Shown piece by piece: positions 52,073 through 60,642 of a stretch of DNA of 64,000 nt. Location: NCBI GenBank assembly GCA_019747895.1, contig JAIEQF010000007.1, positions 1 to 64,000 of the forward strand. The letters are read 5' to 3'. The notes under the pieces were generated by a model. That model was given only the letters and a program-made list of their open reading frames with translations. It was not told the origin of the DNA and searched no databases. Made by a program: the position numbers and the translations under genes. Numbering within the stretch: the stretch's first letter is position 1; each line of letters begins with the position of its first letter. Source of the stretch: Chthoniobacterales bacterium (GTDB taxonomy: Bacteria; Verrucomicrobiota; Verrucomicrobiia; Chthoniobacterales; UBA6821).

Positions 52073-53503
52073 ATGATTTTCACTACCATTTCCTTTTTAT
52101 TTTTTCTTCTGGTTGTTCTAGGTGTTTACTGGAGCCTCCCTTCTGATCGTTGGCGTCATCCTTTTTTATTCGCAGCCAATTTCTTTTTTTATGGATGGTG
52201 GAATTGGAAATTTACCTCGCTTCTTTTTTTCGTAATTTTAATTTCTTATGTTGCCGGACAATGGGTGCAACAAGCAGAGAAAAACTTAGCGTTAAAAAAA
52301 GCCGTCATGATGATGGCTTGCGTCTTACTGATTGGCATTCTTGGCTATTTTAAGTATGCCAACTTTTTTTTAGGATCCTTGCATGCTGCTTTTCAGCAAA
52401 TGGGAGGCCATTTAGGGTGGAGCACGCTCAATATTATTCTACCTGCAGGAATCAGCTTTTATATTTTCCAAGCTATCAGCTATGTCGTGACGGTCTATCG
52501 AGGAAAGCTGGCCGCAGAAACTTCTTTTATTAAACTAGGCGTCTATCTTGGTTTTTTTCCCCACCTTGTGGCAGGACCTATTATTCATGCGCCGACTTTT
52601 TTGCCACAGCTTGCAGAGAAGCGTTTTTTCAATGCTCCATTTTTTGTCGAAGGTTGTCGAAAATTCGCCTTAGGCTTTCTCTACAAAGCTGTCTTTGCTG
52701 ACAACATAGCAGTCATCGTAAACAATATTTTTTCTACGCTTCATGAACAAAAGGTGCTTTCCATTTTTGGGGGATGCTTAGGGTTTTATGGTCAAATCTA
52801 TTTTGATTTTGCAGGGTATTCCTTAATGGCTATCGGAGTCGCTAATTTACTCGGTTATACGCTCCCTGATAATTTTAATTTTCCTTATCGCGCCACTTCG
52901 CTCGTTGATTTTTGGCATCGCTGGCACATTTCCCTTTCAACATGGCTTCGCGACTATCTCTATATTCCACTAGGAGGCAATAGATGTTCTTTACCTCGAA
53001 ATTATGTTAACATCATCGTGACGATGTTGCTGGGTGGCCTCTGGCATGGTGCAAGTTGGAACTATCTTCTTTGGGGAGGCATTCATGGAACAGCACTCTG
53101 CCTGAATCATTTCTGGCGTCGTCTTACTGCTGAAAAAATAATTCTTCCAACAGCAGTCTTCTGGATATTAACGCAAGCAGTTGTTTTTTTCTGCTGGATT
53201 CCATTTCGAGCCACGACATGGAGTGACACACTTTTTATTTTTCACCAATTCAGCATCGGAATCATTCAATTCATCAGCACGATCGCAAAATTACATTTCC
53301 CCGTCATAACAACTGCCCTTGCTTGGCCTCTCCTTCTTTTACCACTCTTTTTTGACATGGCATTTAATGGAAGTCTTGTTTTAAGAAAGCGCTGGGAATG
53401 GGACTCTCCAACTGCCTTCTGTGCTGCGATTGTCCTAGCCCTCCTCTGCGGAGTACTTTTCATGCATTGCGGGACAACAAAATTTATTTATTTTCAATTT
53501 TAA
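52073..53503 (+). CDS. MBOAT family O-acyltransferase (AlgI-like)
   Basis: Multi-pass membrane protein of 476 residues that would carry acyl groups across the membrane for O-acetylation of a surface polymer, as AlgI or DltB do. Landmarks are ANFFFYGWWNWKF near the start, NIILPAGISFYIFQAISYV, FFPHLVAGPIIHAP, the DFWHRWHISLSTWLRDYLY segment and the catalytic His in LLGGLWHGASWNYLLWGG. The SGNH-like protein 197 bp downstream is the expected partner that attaches the acyl group. The polymer is unknown. Confidence 0.94.
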   Translation: MIFTTISFLFFLLVVLGVYWSLPSDRWRHPFLFAANFFFYGWWNWKFTSLLFFVILISYVAGQWVQQAEKNLALKKAVMMMACVLLIGILGYFKYANFFLGSLHAAFQQMGGHLGWSTLNIILPAGISFYIFQAISYVVTVYRGKLAAETSFIKLGVYLGFFPHLVAGPIIHAPTFLPQLAEKRFFNAPFFVEGCRKFALGFLYKAVFADNIAVIVNNIFSTLHEQKVLSIFGGCLGFYGQIYFDFAGYSLMAIGVANLLGYTLPDNFNFPYRATSLVDFWHRWHISLSTWLRDYLYIPLGGNRCSLPRNYVNIIVTMLLGGLWHGASWNYLLWGGIHGTALCLNHFWRRLTAEKIILPTAVFWILTQAVVFFCWIPFRATTWSDTLFIFHQFSIGIIQFISTIAKLHFPVITTALAWPLLLLPLFFDMAFNGSLVLRKRWEWDSPTAFCAAIVLALLCGVLFMHCGTTKFIYFQF

Positions 53504-53544
53504 ATAGATCTTGTCCGAAAAAATGATTTTTCCAGAAAGCTCTA

Positions 53545-53620
53545 AGGTTAACAGGGGACAGGTTACAGAGCGCAGGCAAACAAATTTTTCCTGTGACCTG
53601 CAACCTGTAACCTGTAACTT
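53545..53620. repeat. Inverted 7-bp arrays in the MBOAT-SGNH gap
   Basis: Left units AGGTTAA, CAGGGGA, CAGGTTA, CAGAGCG, CAGG (53545-53576); right units CCTGTGA, CCTGCAA, CCTGTAA, CCTGTAA (53590-53617). The arms face each other across 13 bp, so the pair can form a tight hairpin. Here the array lies 81 bp before the next start codon. Confidence 0.85.
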
Positions 53621-53700
53621 TTTCTCTTAGCAAGTTTAGTCATCAAACAAGAATTCAAAAATATTTTCAGAAACTGTGTTCATGCTGACACTCTCTAGTT

Positions 53701-54834
53701 ATGCTCGTCCTCATTCCCATCATCGCAATGCTTTCGTTGGAATTTATTGTTTCCGGCAAAAGAAAACCATCAGCCAAAACATTACTTAGCATGATGGGAT
53801 GTGGAATCCTTTTTTTAATAGCTTTAAGGTTGGTTTTGCCAACAGCGTGGATTTATCCCGAAGGAGAGGCTACTATGCGAGTGCGCGCGCAAGTGACTCA
53901 TCTCTTAAGCGTAAAAGATTGGCAAAAAAAACCAGTTCTCATAGTAGAAGGAAGTAGTACTACGTCCTATGGAATTAACGGCAGAGCGCTTGAACAAATA
54001 CTAAACGACCATGGGGTACCAGTCACTGTTCTTCAGTTTTCCATGCTGGGCGCAAGTCATTTTGAGCGCCTCTTCATGTTGCAGCTTTTTTTTCAAGAAT
54101 TAGGAAAACAACATCAACAGGAACTACGCCAAGCACCAACTATTTTGTTAAGTGAAGTTTTAGAGAGCTACGATCAAGAGCCTCTCTTTACCTTCCGACA
54201 TCGCGGTTACACTAATCGCAGCATCGAATTTCTTTCTCCCTGGAATGCCTACCTCACTTGGAAAACTTCTTGCAAAAAAAACACCGACGATGCTTTTCTT
54301 AGAAAAATAGTTAAAGCTTCATACCTCAATGTATTTTTGGGCGGCATTTTTTCTTCTTTTCAACCACTCAATTATAGAAAACAAGCTGAGTCTTTTTGCC
54401 CAAAATCAGAGGTCAGCAAAACTTTTAATTACACAAAAAAAGCTACTGACTTGAAGAATTTTTTAAGACATCCTCCAGCAACGAGCGCTGTCGAAATCCC
54501 CTCGGAAGGATGGTCTCTCTACTACCAAGAACTCTATCAGGAGTACAGCGACACGATCCATTCACTTGTTTTTTTCCCAATACCAACGCTGCAGCCATCC
54601 GAGATCATTTATCAAACAGCCTTTTCACAACACCTCCCTCCTTCTACCATGATGCTTGGCCCTCTGTTTCGTGATCGTATGACTGATCAATTACTCCAAG
54701 AAAAAAATTGGAGTGATGAACTCCATCTTCACAAAACAGGAACCTCCGTCTTCACACAATGGTTGGCTGACCAAATCATAGAACATTGGTCACAGATTTT
54801 GGCAACACCATGGAAAAAAAATACCACTCGCTAA
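53701..54834 (+). CDS. Membrane-anchored SGNH-like acyltransferase partner of the MBOAT protein
   Basis: A 377-residue protein with two hydrophobic N-terminal segments (about 1-12 and 26-47) and an extracytoplasmic domain. The SGNH nucleophile block is likely VLIVEGSSTTSYGI (near 80), and the closing catalytic Asp/His block is WSDELHLHKTG (near 345). The layout matches AlgJ/AlgX/DltD-like proteins that work with MBOAT carriers, though overall similarity looks low. It follows the MBOAT gene and is 7 bp from the LolA-like gene. The first ATG is used, and an earlier non-ATG start is possible. Confidence 0.78.
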   Translation: MLVLIPIIAMLSLEFIVSGKRKPSAKTLLSMMGCGILFLIALRLVLPTAWIYPEGEATMRVRAQVTHLLSVKDWQKKPVLIVEGSSTTSYGINGRALEQILNDHGVPVTVLQFSMLGASHFERLFMLQLFFQELGKQHQQELRQAPTILLSEVLESYDQEPLFTFRHRGYTNRSIEFLSPWNAYLTWKTSCKKNTDDAFLRKIVKASYLNVFLGGIFSSFQPLNYRKQAESFCPKSEVSKTFNYTKKATDLKNFLRHPPATSAVEIPSEGWSLYYQELYQEYSDTIHSLVFFPIPTLQPSEIIYQTAFSQHLPPSTMMLGPLFRDRMTDQLLQEKNWSDELHLHKTGTSVFTQWLADQIIEHWSQILATPWKKNTTR

Positions 54835-54841
54835 TTTAAGA

Positions 54842-55606
54842 ATGATAATCTCTTGTTTTATATTTCTCAGCTTAGCGCTGTCATGCATAGCAAACGCTGA
54901 ACCCTCTGCGGAAGACCTCCTCCGCGAGGCACGGCTTCGTCCGACCACTCATCCCATCACGCTTGCTGCAGAAATTCGTGGAGCAGAAGAACCTCTTCCT
55001 TTGATTTTTAAAATTGGAAAAGGCCAGATTGAATATCAACTCCACGATCCCGAAGAGACGATCCTTTTAAAATTGGGAGCAACCAACTCCTCTCTCAGCG
55101 AAACAAAAAAAGGAAACTCCACCCTTGTCACCTCAGAAAAACGTTACCAAGAAATTCGTAACACTGGAGTGACCTACGATGATCTCTCGCTCGGTTTTCT
55201 TTACTGGCCTCATCCTCGCTTAACTGGCAGCCAACAACTCCGTGGCACGAAGGCTTCCATCATCGAGTTAATTCCACCTAGTGACGATCAAGGCCCCTAC
55301 GGCTCTGCACGTACTTGGATTGATCAAAACAGCGGAGCTCCACTCCGCATGGAAGGTTTTGATAAAAAGGGAAATCTTTTAAAACGCTTCGAAGTCATCT
55401 CCGCTCAAAAAATCGATGACCTCTGGACCCTCAAAGAAATGCGCATCGAAACCTTTGATCCGACGACTCACACTGTCACGCAGCGCCGCTACCTCACGAT
55501 TCATCGGGACAATAAAAATTCACGCTCTACTCACACCTCAACGCCTTCACCGGATCCATCCGTGACGCCAACCATGCTGGGATCAAAGCTGCCACAGAGC
55601 AGATGA
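54842..55606 (+). CDS. LolA-like outer-membrane lipoprotein-sorting protein
   Basis: A 254-residue periplasmic protein with a Sec signal (MIISCFIFLSLALSCIANAE). The region FKIGKGQIEYQL...LKLGA..., LSLGFLYWPHPRL, and SARTWIDQNSGAPLRMEGFDKKGNLLKRFEV resembles the TP0789/LolA-like superfamily, a half-barrel fold that binds lipoprotein acyl chains. Its convergent neighbour is the LolC/E permease, with an 80-bp tail overlap, which supports a joint role in lipoprotein export. It is not classical LolA. Confidence 0.83.
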   Translation: MIISCFIFLSLALSCIANAEPSAEDLLREARLRPTTHPITLAAEIRGAEEPLPLIFKIGKGQIEYQLHDPEETILLKLGATNSSLSETKKGNSTLVTSEKRYQEIRNTGVTYDDLSLGFLYWPHPRLTGSQQLRGTKASIIELIPPSDDQGPYGSARTWIDQNSGAPLRMEGFDKKGNLLKRFEVISAQKIDDLWTLKEMRIETFDPTTHTVTQRRYLTIHRDNKNSRSTHTSTPSPDPSVTPTMLGSKLPQSR

Positions 55607-56795
55607 CAAAAGCACTGATACAGATCAACGCAACATCGCTCGAAACCACCTCGGCTGGGATTTGAGAAAATTGATAGACGGAGCGTGGAAAAATTTCGAT
55701 TCCCAAAATCGAAGAGAGAGCATTACTCACTTCATTGCGCCACCGAATCAGCGTCATCCCAAGCGCCAGTCCCGTGACGACACCAATGAAACCGACGACC
55801 ATGCCTTGGACTAGAAAGATACCAATAATTTGAGAAGTGCGAGCGCCAAGCGCCTTGAGAATACCGATCTCACGCGTCTTCTGTACAGTCACCGTGATGA
55901 GCGTGTTCATAATTCCAAAAGCCGCGACTAAAATAATAAACATCAGCAAAAAAAACATCACGTGGCGCTCCATGGCGATCGCATCAAAAAGCTGCTTGTT
56001 GGCATCCATCCATGTTGACACCGAAAAATCTTCGGGCAGCTTCTGGCGAAGTGCCTGCTGCACGAGACCCGCACGATCAGCATCGTCCGTCCAGACAGCC
56101 ATCCCATGAATGCTGTCACCTAGGCCGTAGAGCTCTTGCCCGATGTGCAAAGGAACGAGGACATATTCACTATCGTATTGATAACGTCCTGTTTCAAAAA
56201 TACCAGCCACCGTCAACTCTGTTGGCAAAACTAATTGTCGCAGCAGGTCGACGTTCGCTTTTTCTTTTCCATTTTTCACGCGATCGAGCTCTTCGAGAAT
56301 TTGATTCACATTGCGCGAAGAATAAATCGTAATTCGATCGCCGACTTGCAACCCCAGCAGAGAAGCCATTTCAGAACCAACGAGAGCCGTATCTCCGCTC
56401 AAATCAAACGTTCCTTCCTTGATAAATTTTTTGAGGTTGGATTCTTTTTCTGAATCAATCCCACGCATGATCGGAGTGATCCGCCGATGTTGAAATTCGA
56501 GAATGACGGGCCCTTGAACAAAAGGAGCAACCTTCTTAACTTCTGGAGTCGCTTCAATTGACTTGCTCAGTTTTTGCCAATGATCGAGAACTCCATCTTT
56601 GGAAATCGTAAGATGCGCATCGAAGCCAATGACCTTGCGCTGCAGTTCACGCTGAAATCCTGTCATCACCGAAATCACCAAAATTAAAACCGTAATTCCT
56701 AACGTCACTCCCAACACCGAAACAAGCGTGATGACCGAAAGAAAAGCTCTCTTCGGTTTGAGATAACGAGCGGCAAGAAAAAGGGAAGCGTGCAT
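55527..56795 (-). CDS. LolC/LolE-type ABC transporter permease
   Basis: A 422-residue inner-membrane protein of the lipoprotein-releasing complex that frees lipoproteins for the periplasmic carrier. It has TM1 after ARYLKPKRAFLSVITLVSVLGVTLGITVLI, a large periplasmic domain, and three C-terminal helices with the FtsX-type segment IMNTLITVTVQKTREIGILKALGAR and the DPVKALR ending. The LolD ATPase is not adjacent. A 7-bp array directly precedes the ATG at 56795. The 80-bp 3' overlap with the LolA-like gene is unusually long for two conserved proteins. Confidence 0.94.
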   Translation of the reverse strand: MHASLFLAARYLKPKRAFLSVITLVSVLGVTLGITVLILVISVMTGFQRELQRKVIGFDAHLTISKDGVLDHWQKLSKSIEATPEVKKVAPFVQGPVILEFQHRRITPIMRGIDSEKESNLKKFIKEGTFDLSGDTALVGSEMASLLGLQVGDRITIYSSRNVNQILEELDRVKNGKEKANVDLLRQLVLPTELTVAGIFETGRYQYDSEYVLVPLHIGQELYGLGDSIHGMAVWTDDADRAGLVQQALRQKLPEDFSVSTWMDANKQLFDAIAMERHVMFFLLMFIILVAAFGIMNTLITVTVQKTREIGILKALGARTSQIIGIFLVQGMVVGFIGVVTGLALGMTLIRWRNEVSNALSSILGIEIFPRSVYQFSQIPAEVVSSDVALICISAFVICSVAALIPAWLASRMDPVKALRCE

Positions 56796-56796
56796 A

Positions 56797-57021
56797 GCAG
56801 GTAAACAGGTTACAGGTTACAGGTTACAGGGAAGGAGCAAATTCGCTAGAAAACTTTTCTCTGTTTTATGTCTTTTATAAATTTAAAAACTCTAAAAATT
56901 TTATCTGGTGTTAGCTTGAGCCTCTTACCTGTTCGCTGTAACCTGCAACCTGAATCCCTGCTCCCTATCTCCTCTCATTCTTCCACCTGTTCCCTGTTCA
57001 CCTGCAACCTGTAACCTGTTA
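56797..57021. repeat. Inverted 7-bp arrays in the lolC/E divergent spacer
   Basis: The left array 56797-56831 (CAGGTAAA, CAGGTTA, CAGGTTA, CAGGTTA, CAGGG) faces the minus-strand permease start. The right arrays 56930-56953 and 56983-57021 (ACCTGTT, CCCTGTT, CACCTGC, AACCTGT, AACCTGT) end at the ATG at 57023. Between the two right-hand blocks lies a decayed CCCTGCTCCCTATCTCC stretch that looks like worn copies of the unit. Confidence 0.87.
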
Positions 57022-57022
57022 G

Positions 57023-60000
57023 ATGCCCTCTCCCAATCAATCCATTTTTGCTGACCCTCGCGGTCGGCGGCGGCGCTGGTTACAGGCCTTGCTCTTGTTG
57101 ACAGTTATCACACTCTTAGGTGCCTCTATTTATTTTATTTCGAGCTTACTGATCGCCCCCAAGCTTTATCTCCCTCCCAACGTGCGCGACTATCGAGCGC
57201 AACTTAAGTCTGCTTCCTTCACTCCTTCGCCTCTTCTCGAGATGAAAGATGACTGGCATCATTTTCTTCCAACAAAACCAGCGCCTCCTTTCTCTCCCAA
57301 TTTAACTTTTATTAATCTACCAATCGGCCCGCTCAAGACACCTGGAGTTTCGGCCAGCTTGTCGACCTCGCTCTTTCCGATTCGCCTCGGCTATGCCTCT
57401 TCGTTTGATAATCCCAGCGACCTCTCTCTCAAGCATCATGGCGATCTCCTAACTCATGTGGCAATTGATTGGTTTAATTTAGTTGGAGTTGAACAAAAAT
57501 TACTTGAAGAACCTAACGATCCTCTCGTTTCTTTTTGCACCCACAAGGGACTCGCTCTCTTACCTATCTTACGAAATCTTGACAGTAATCAGTGGCAATC
57601 CGAAGCGGTTGAAGGACTCCTCAAAGCTTCTCCTCAGGAGCAGACGGCTTTTTTTAATCATCTCTTGCAACGCCTGCCGCCAAGCGCCATTGGGATTCTC
57701 CTGGAGTGGAGTGAAATTGATGTCACTTATCGCCCCGATCTCACTCGCTTTTTAACAGCGTTTGCGACTTACTTTCACGACCACCATCGAGAACTTTGGA
57801 TCACGATTCCAACGGGAAAAGATCAAGCTCTTTATGACATCGATGCCCTCAGTAATGTTGCCGATCATCTTGTCGCCACGCTTTACGATCAAAATTCTGA
57901 TCCAGATGACGCGGGTCCGCTCGCCACGATGGAATGGTTTCAAGAATCGCTCCAGCCTTTACTCGCACAAGGCAAAGCAGATAAATGGGTAATTACGCTC
58001 GGCGCGTATGGTTATGATTGGAACAACACGAAGGAGACATTAGAGCCGCTCAGTTTTATCGATGTAATGGCACGTGGTAATTTAGCGGAGGTCGGCTCAG
58101 TAACCGTAGACCCCCCCTCTTTTTCCCCTCATTTTAATTACATCTCTCAGGAAGAAAAACCACTGCCTTTAAAATGCGCTGATGCTGATGCAGGGCAAGG
58201 AGCCTCTGCCGCACAGCTCCGCAGTGTACATGAGGAAGCGAGCACCAAAGCGACACAACCATGCGCAGCAGCAGTAGCATTAGAAAAGCAGTGGCATGAA
58301 GTCTATTTCCTCGATGCCACCACGTTTTACAACCAGCTTCATGTTTTAAAACCATACCGCGTTGGAGGAATTGGAATCTATCGTCTAGGGCAAGAAGATC
58401 CTGATCTTTGGAAAGGACTTCAATTGACGCTTAAGATGGAGGCTGAACAACGAGAAGAACCAAATCCTGACGAACTTCATGATTTAGAAACCCTCGATTT
58501 TAAACATGAAATAGCCTCGATCGGTTCCGGTGACTTCCTCTCTGCTGGAGAAGCCTCCAGCAATGGTTCCAGAACGGTCACTCTCGGTGAAGAGAATCTG
58601 CTCGTCGAAAATTACAACCAATTTCCTCGTCCCGCATGTGTCTATCGCCAAGGAGCACCAGCGCCTCATCAAGTCGCCATTACCTTTGATGATGGCCCTG
58701 ACCCAACATGGACGCCCAAACTTTTAAAAATCCTCAAAGAAAAACAAGTTCCTGCTGCGTTCTTTATTCTGGGCTGCCAAGCACAACAGTTTCCTGATTT
58801 AGTGCAACGGATTCAAAAAGAAGGTCACGAGTTTGGAAATCATACCTACACTCACGAAAATTTAGGTGAGATTAGCGATGAAAAAATTTGCTTAGAACTC
58901 AATGCAACCACTCGTCTTTTAGAAAGCATCACGGGACATTCAACGTCGCTCTTTCGTCCTCCTTACAATGGCGACGGTAATCCTTCGACTCCCGGAGAAT
59001 TACGCGCCTTGCAAGTTGCTTCGGAACTCGGTTACCTCACCGTTGGAGAATCGATTGATCCCAACGATTGGGAGCAACCTGGTGTTGAAGCCATCATTCA
59101 GCGCGTTAAGAATCAACGTGCTCAAGGTGGGAGCATCCTTCTTCTGCACGATGCGGGCGGCAATCGCTCTCAGACAGTAGCTGCACTCCCTCAGATCATC
59201 GACTACTTGCGGGTGAGAGGAGATGAAATCGTTCCTCTCTCCGCCATGATTGGGCTTCCCGATGACATTCTCATGCCTCCTTTGCGCCAAGCCGATGTGA
59301 CGATGGCAACGCGATATGTTTATGGCAGCTTTGCAACCTTTCGATTCTTAGAAATGGTGGCATGGTCACTCCTCGTCATTGCAACGCTTATTTCTCTACT
59401 CGGCATTCTCTTCTATGTCAATTGTGCCATCCGCCATCGCAAGATAGAAAAAGAAAATTCCCTCAACCTCGAGCCTCCAACCTCCAGCCTGCCTCCAGCA
59501 AGCATTATCATCGCTGCCTACAACGAAGAGAGAGTAATCATCTCGACGTTAGAACACCTCATTGCCAGCGATTATGAAGCTCCTCTCGAATTAATTGTCG
59601 TTGACGATGGATCACAAGATGAGACGGCAACCATCATCGAAGCCTTCATTGAAAAAAATAAATTTAAAATTAATCGCTCTCTTATTTTAATTCGCCAACC
59701 GAACTCAGGCAAAGCAACTGCCTTGAACAGAGCTATTGAAGGGGCTCATCATGAATTGATCATCACGCTCGATGCAGACACCATGGTCACTCCAAAAGCC
59801 CTACAAGAACTGATCCTTCCATTCTTAGATCCTAAGGTGGGAGGTGTCTCAGGACACATTCGCGTTGGCAATCCTCAACAATGGCTTGGGCGTTTCCAGC
59901 AAATTGAATATGAATTCGCTTTTGAAGTGAATCGTCGCGCTCAAGATCTTTTGGGATGCATCACCGTTCTCCCTGGTGCCTTGAGCGCCATCCGCGCGAC

Positions 60001-60592
60001 AGCACTTCGTGAAGCAGGCCCGCTCCCCATGGAAACATTAGCAGAAGATACAGACCTCACATTGCACCTTCATCGCTTGGGCTGGAAAATAACTTATGCA
60101 CCGATGGCCTTGGCAGACACCGAAGCCCCCAACAGCATCAAGGCACTTCTCTCGCAACGCTTCCGCTGGGCCTTTGGAATTTTACAATGCCTTTGGAAAC
60201 ATCGCGCACTCCTGCTGAGTCCAGGATCCAGCTGGCTCGGTTGGTTTGCCCTCCCTTCAATTTGGGTTTTTCAAATTGGACTCATTGCACTCACGCCACT
60301 GCTTGATTTCATGGTGATCTGTTCTCTTTTTTGGGGAAGAGGAAGCGCTATATGGCCTTATTTTTGTATTTCGCTAGCGCTCGATATGAGCCTCGCTGCC
60401 GTTGCAGCACACTTTGCTGGACGCAGCGCCTGGTCTGCTTGGAGAGCCCTTCCGATGCGCTTTCTTTATCGACCTCTCCTCGGCTACATCACGTGGAAAT
60501 CCCTCATTAAAGCAGCCGCAGGAAGTTGGGTTCGCTGGAGCAAGCTAGAACGGACTGCCGCGGCGATTAAGGAAAAAATGCAAGCCCAATAA
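57023..60592 (+). CDS. GH18-like / NodB deacetylase / GT2 triple-domain membrane protein
   Basis: A 1189-residue membrane protein. A TM anchor (about 19-46) is followed by a domain (about 100-470) with the layout of GH18-like proteins. Its expected D-x-D-x-E site is replaced by LLEWSEID (226-233), so the hydrolase may be inactive or divergent. A NodB polysaccharide deacetylase follows: TFDDGPD (554-560), HTYTH (607-611), RPPYNG (645-650). After a TM region (about 778-800) comes a processive GT2: IIIAAYNEE, DADTM (917-921), EDTD (1008-1011), QRFRW (1045-1049) and further C-terminal helices. The plan resembles PNAG/chitooligosaccharide-type synthases joined to their own deacetylase. An odd Ala-rich insertion lies at 386-420. 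The product is probably a partly deacetylated beta-glycan, which is inference. Confidence 0.92.
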   Translation: MPSPNQSIFADPRGRRRRWLQALLLLTVITLLGASIYFISSLLIAPKLYLPPNVRDYRAQLKSASFTPSPLLEMKDDWHHFLPTKPAPPFSPNLTFINLPIGPLKTPGVSASLSTSLFPIRLGYASSFDNPSDLSLKHHGDLLTHVAIDWFNLVGVEQKLLEEPNDPLVSFCTHKGLALLPILRNLDSNQWQSEAVEGLLKASPQEQTAFFNHLLQRLPPSAIGILLEWSEIDVTYRPDLTRFLTAFATYFHDHHRELWITIPTGKDQALYDIDALSNVADHLVATLYDQNSDPDDAGPLATMEWFQESLQPLLAQGKADKWVITLGAYGYDWNNTKETLEPLSFIDVMARGNLAEVGSVTVDPPSFSPHFNYISQEEKPLPLKCADADAGQGASAAQLRSVHEEASTKATQPCAAAVALEKQWHEVYFLDATTFYNQLHVLKPYRVGGIGIYRLGQEDPDLWKGLQLTLKMEAEQREEPNPDELHDLETLDFKHEIASIGSGDFLSAGEASSNGSRTVTLGEENLLVENYNQFPRPACVYRQGAPAPHQVAITFDDGPDPTWTPKLLKILKEKQVPAAFFILGCQAQQFPDLVQRIQKEGHEFGNHTYTHENLGEISDEKICLELNATTRLLESITGHSTSLFRPPYNGDGNPSTPGELRALQVASELGYLTVGESIDPNDWEQPGVEAIIQRVKNQRAQGGSILLLHDAGGNRSQTVAALPQIIDYLRVRGDEIVPLSAMIGLPDDILMPPLRQADVTMATRYVYGSFATFRFLEMVAWSLLVIATLISLLGILFYVNCAIRHRKIEKENSLNLEPPTSSLPPASIIIAAYNEERVIISTLEHLIASDYEAPLELIVVDDGSQDETATIIEAFIEKNKFKINRSLILIRQPNSGKATALNRAIEGAHHELIITLDADTMVTPKALQELILPFLDPKVGGVSGHIRVGNPQQWLGRFQQIEYEFAFEVNRRAQDLLGCITVLPGALSAIRATALREAGPLPMETLAEDTDLTLHLHRLGWKITYAPMALADTEAPNSIKALLSQRFRWAFGILQCLWKHRALLLSPGSSWLGWFALPSIWVFQIGLIALTPLLDFMVICSLFWGRGSAIWPYFCISLALDMSLAAVAAHFAGRSAWSAWRALPMRFLYRPLLGYITWKSLIKAAAGSWVRWSKLERTAAAIKEKMQAQ

Positions 60593-60642
60593 CTTTTCCT
60601 TCTTATCATTCTAAAAATGACTGCAAAAAATTTTAAAATTCT

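Noticed and set aside
7525-57021. 7-bp arrays as CRISPR arrays
   Set aside because: Units are 7 bp and directly adjacent without unique spacers, and no cas genes are present.
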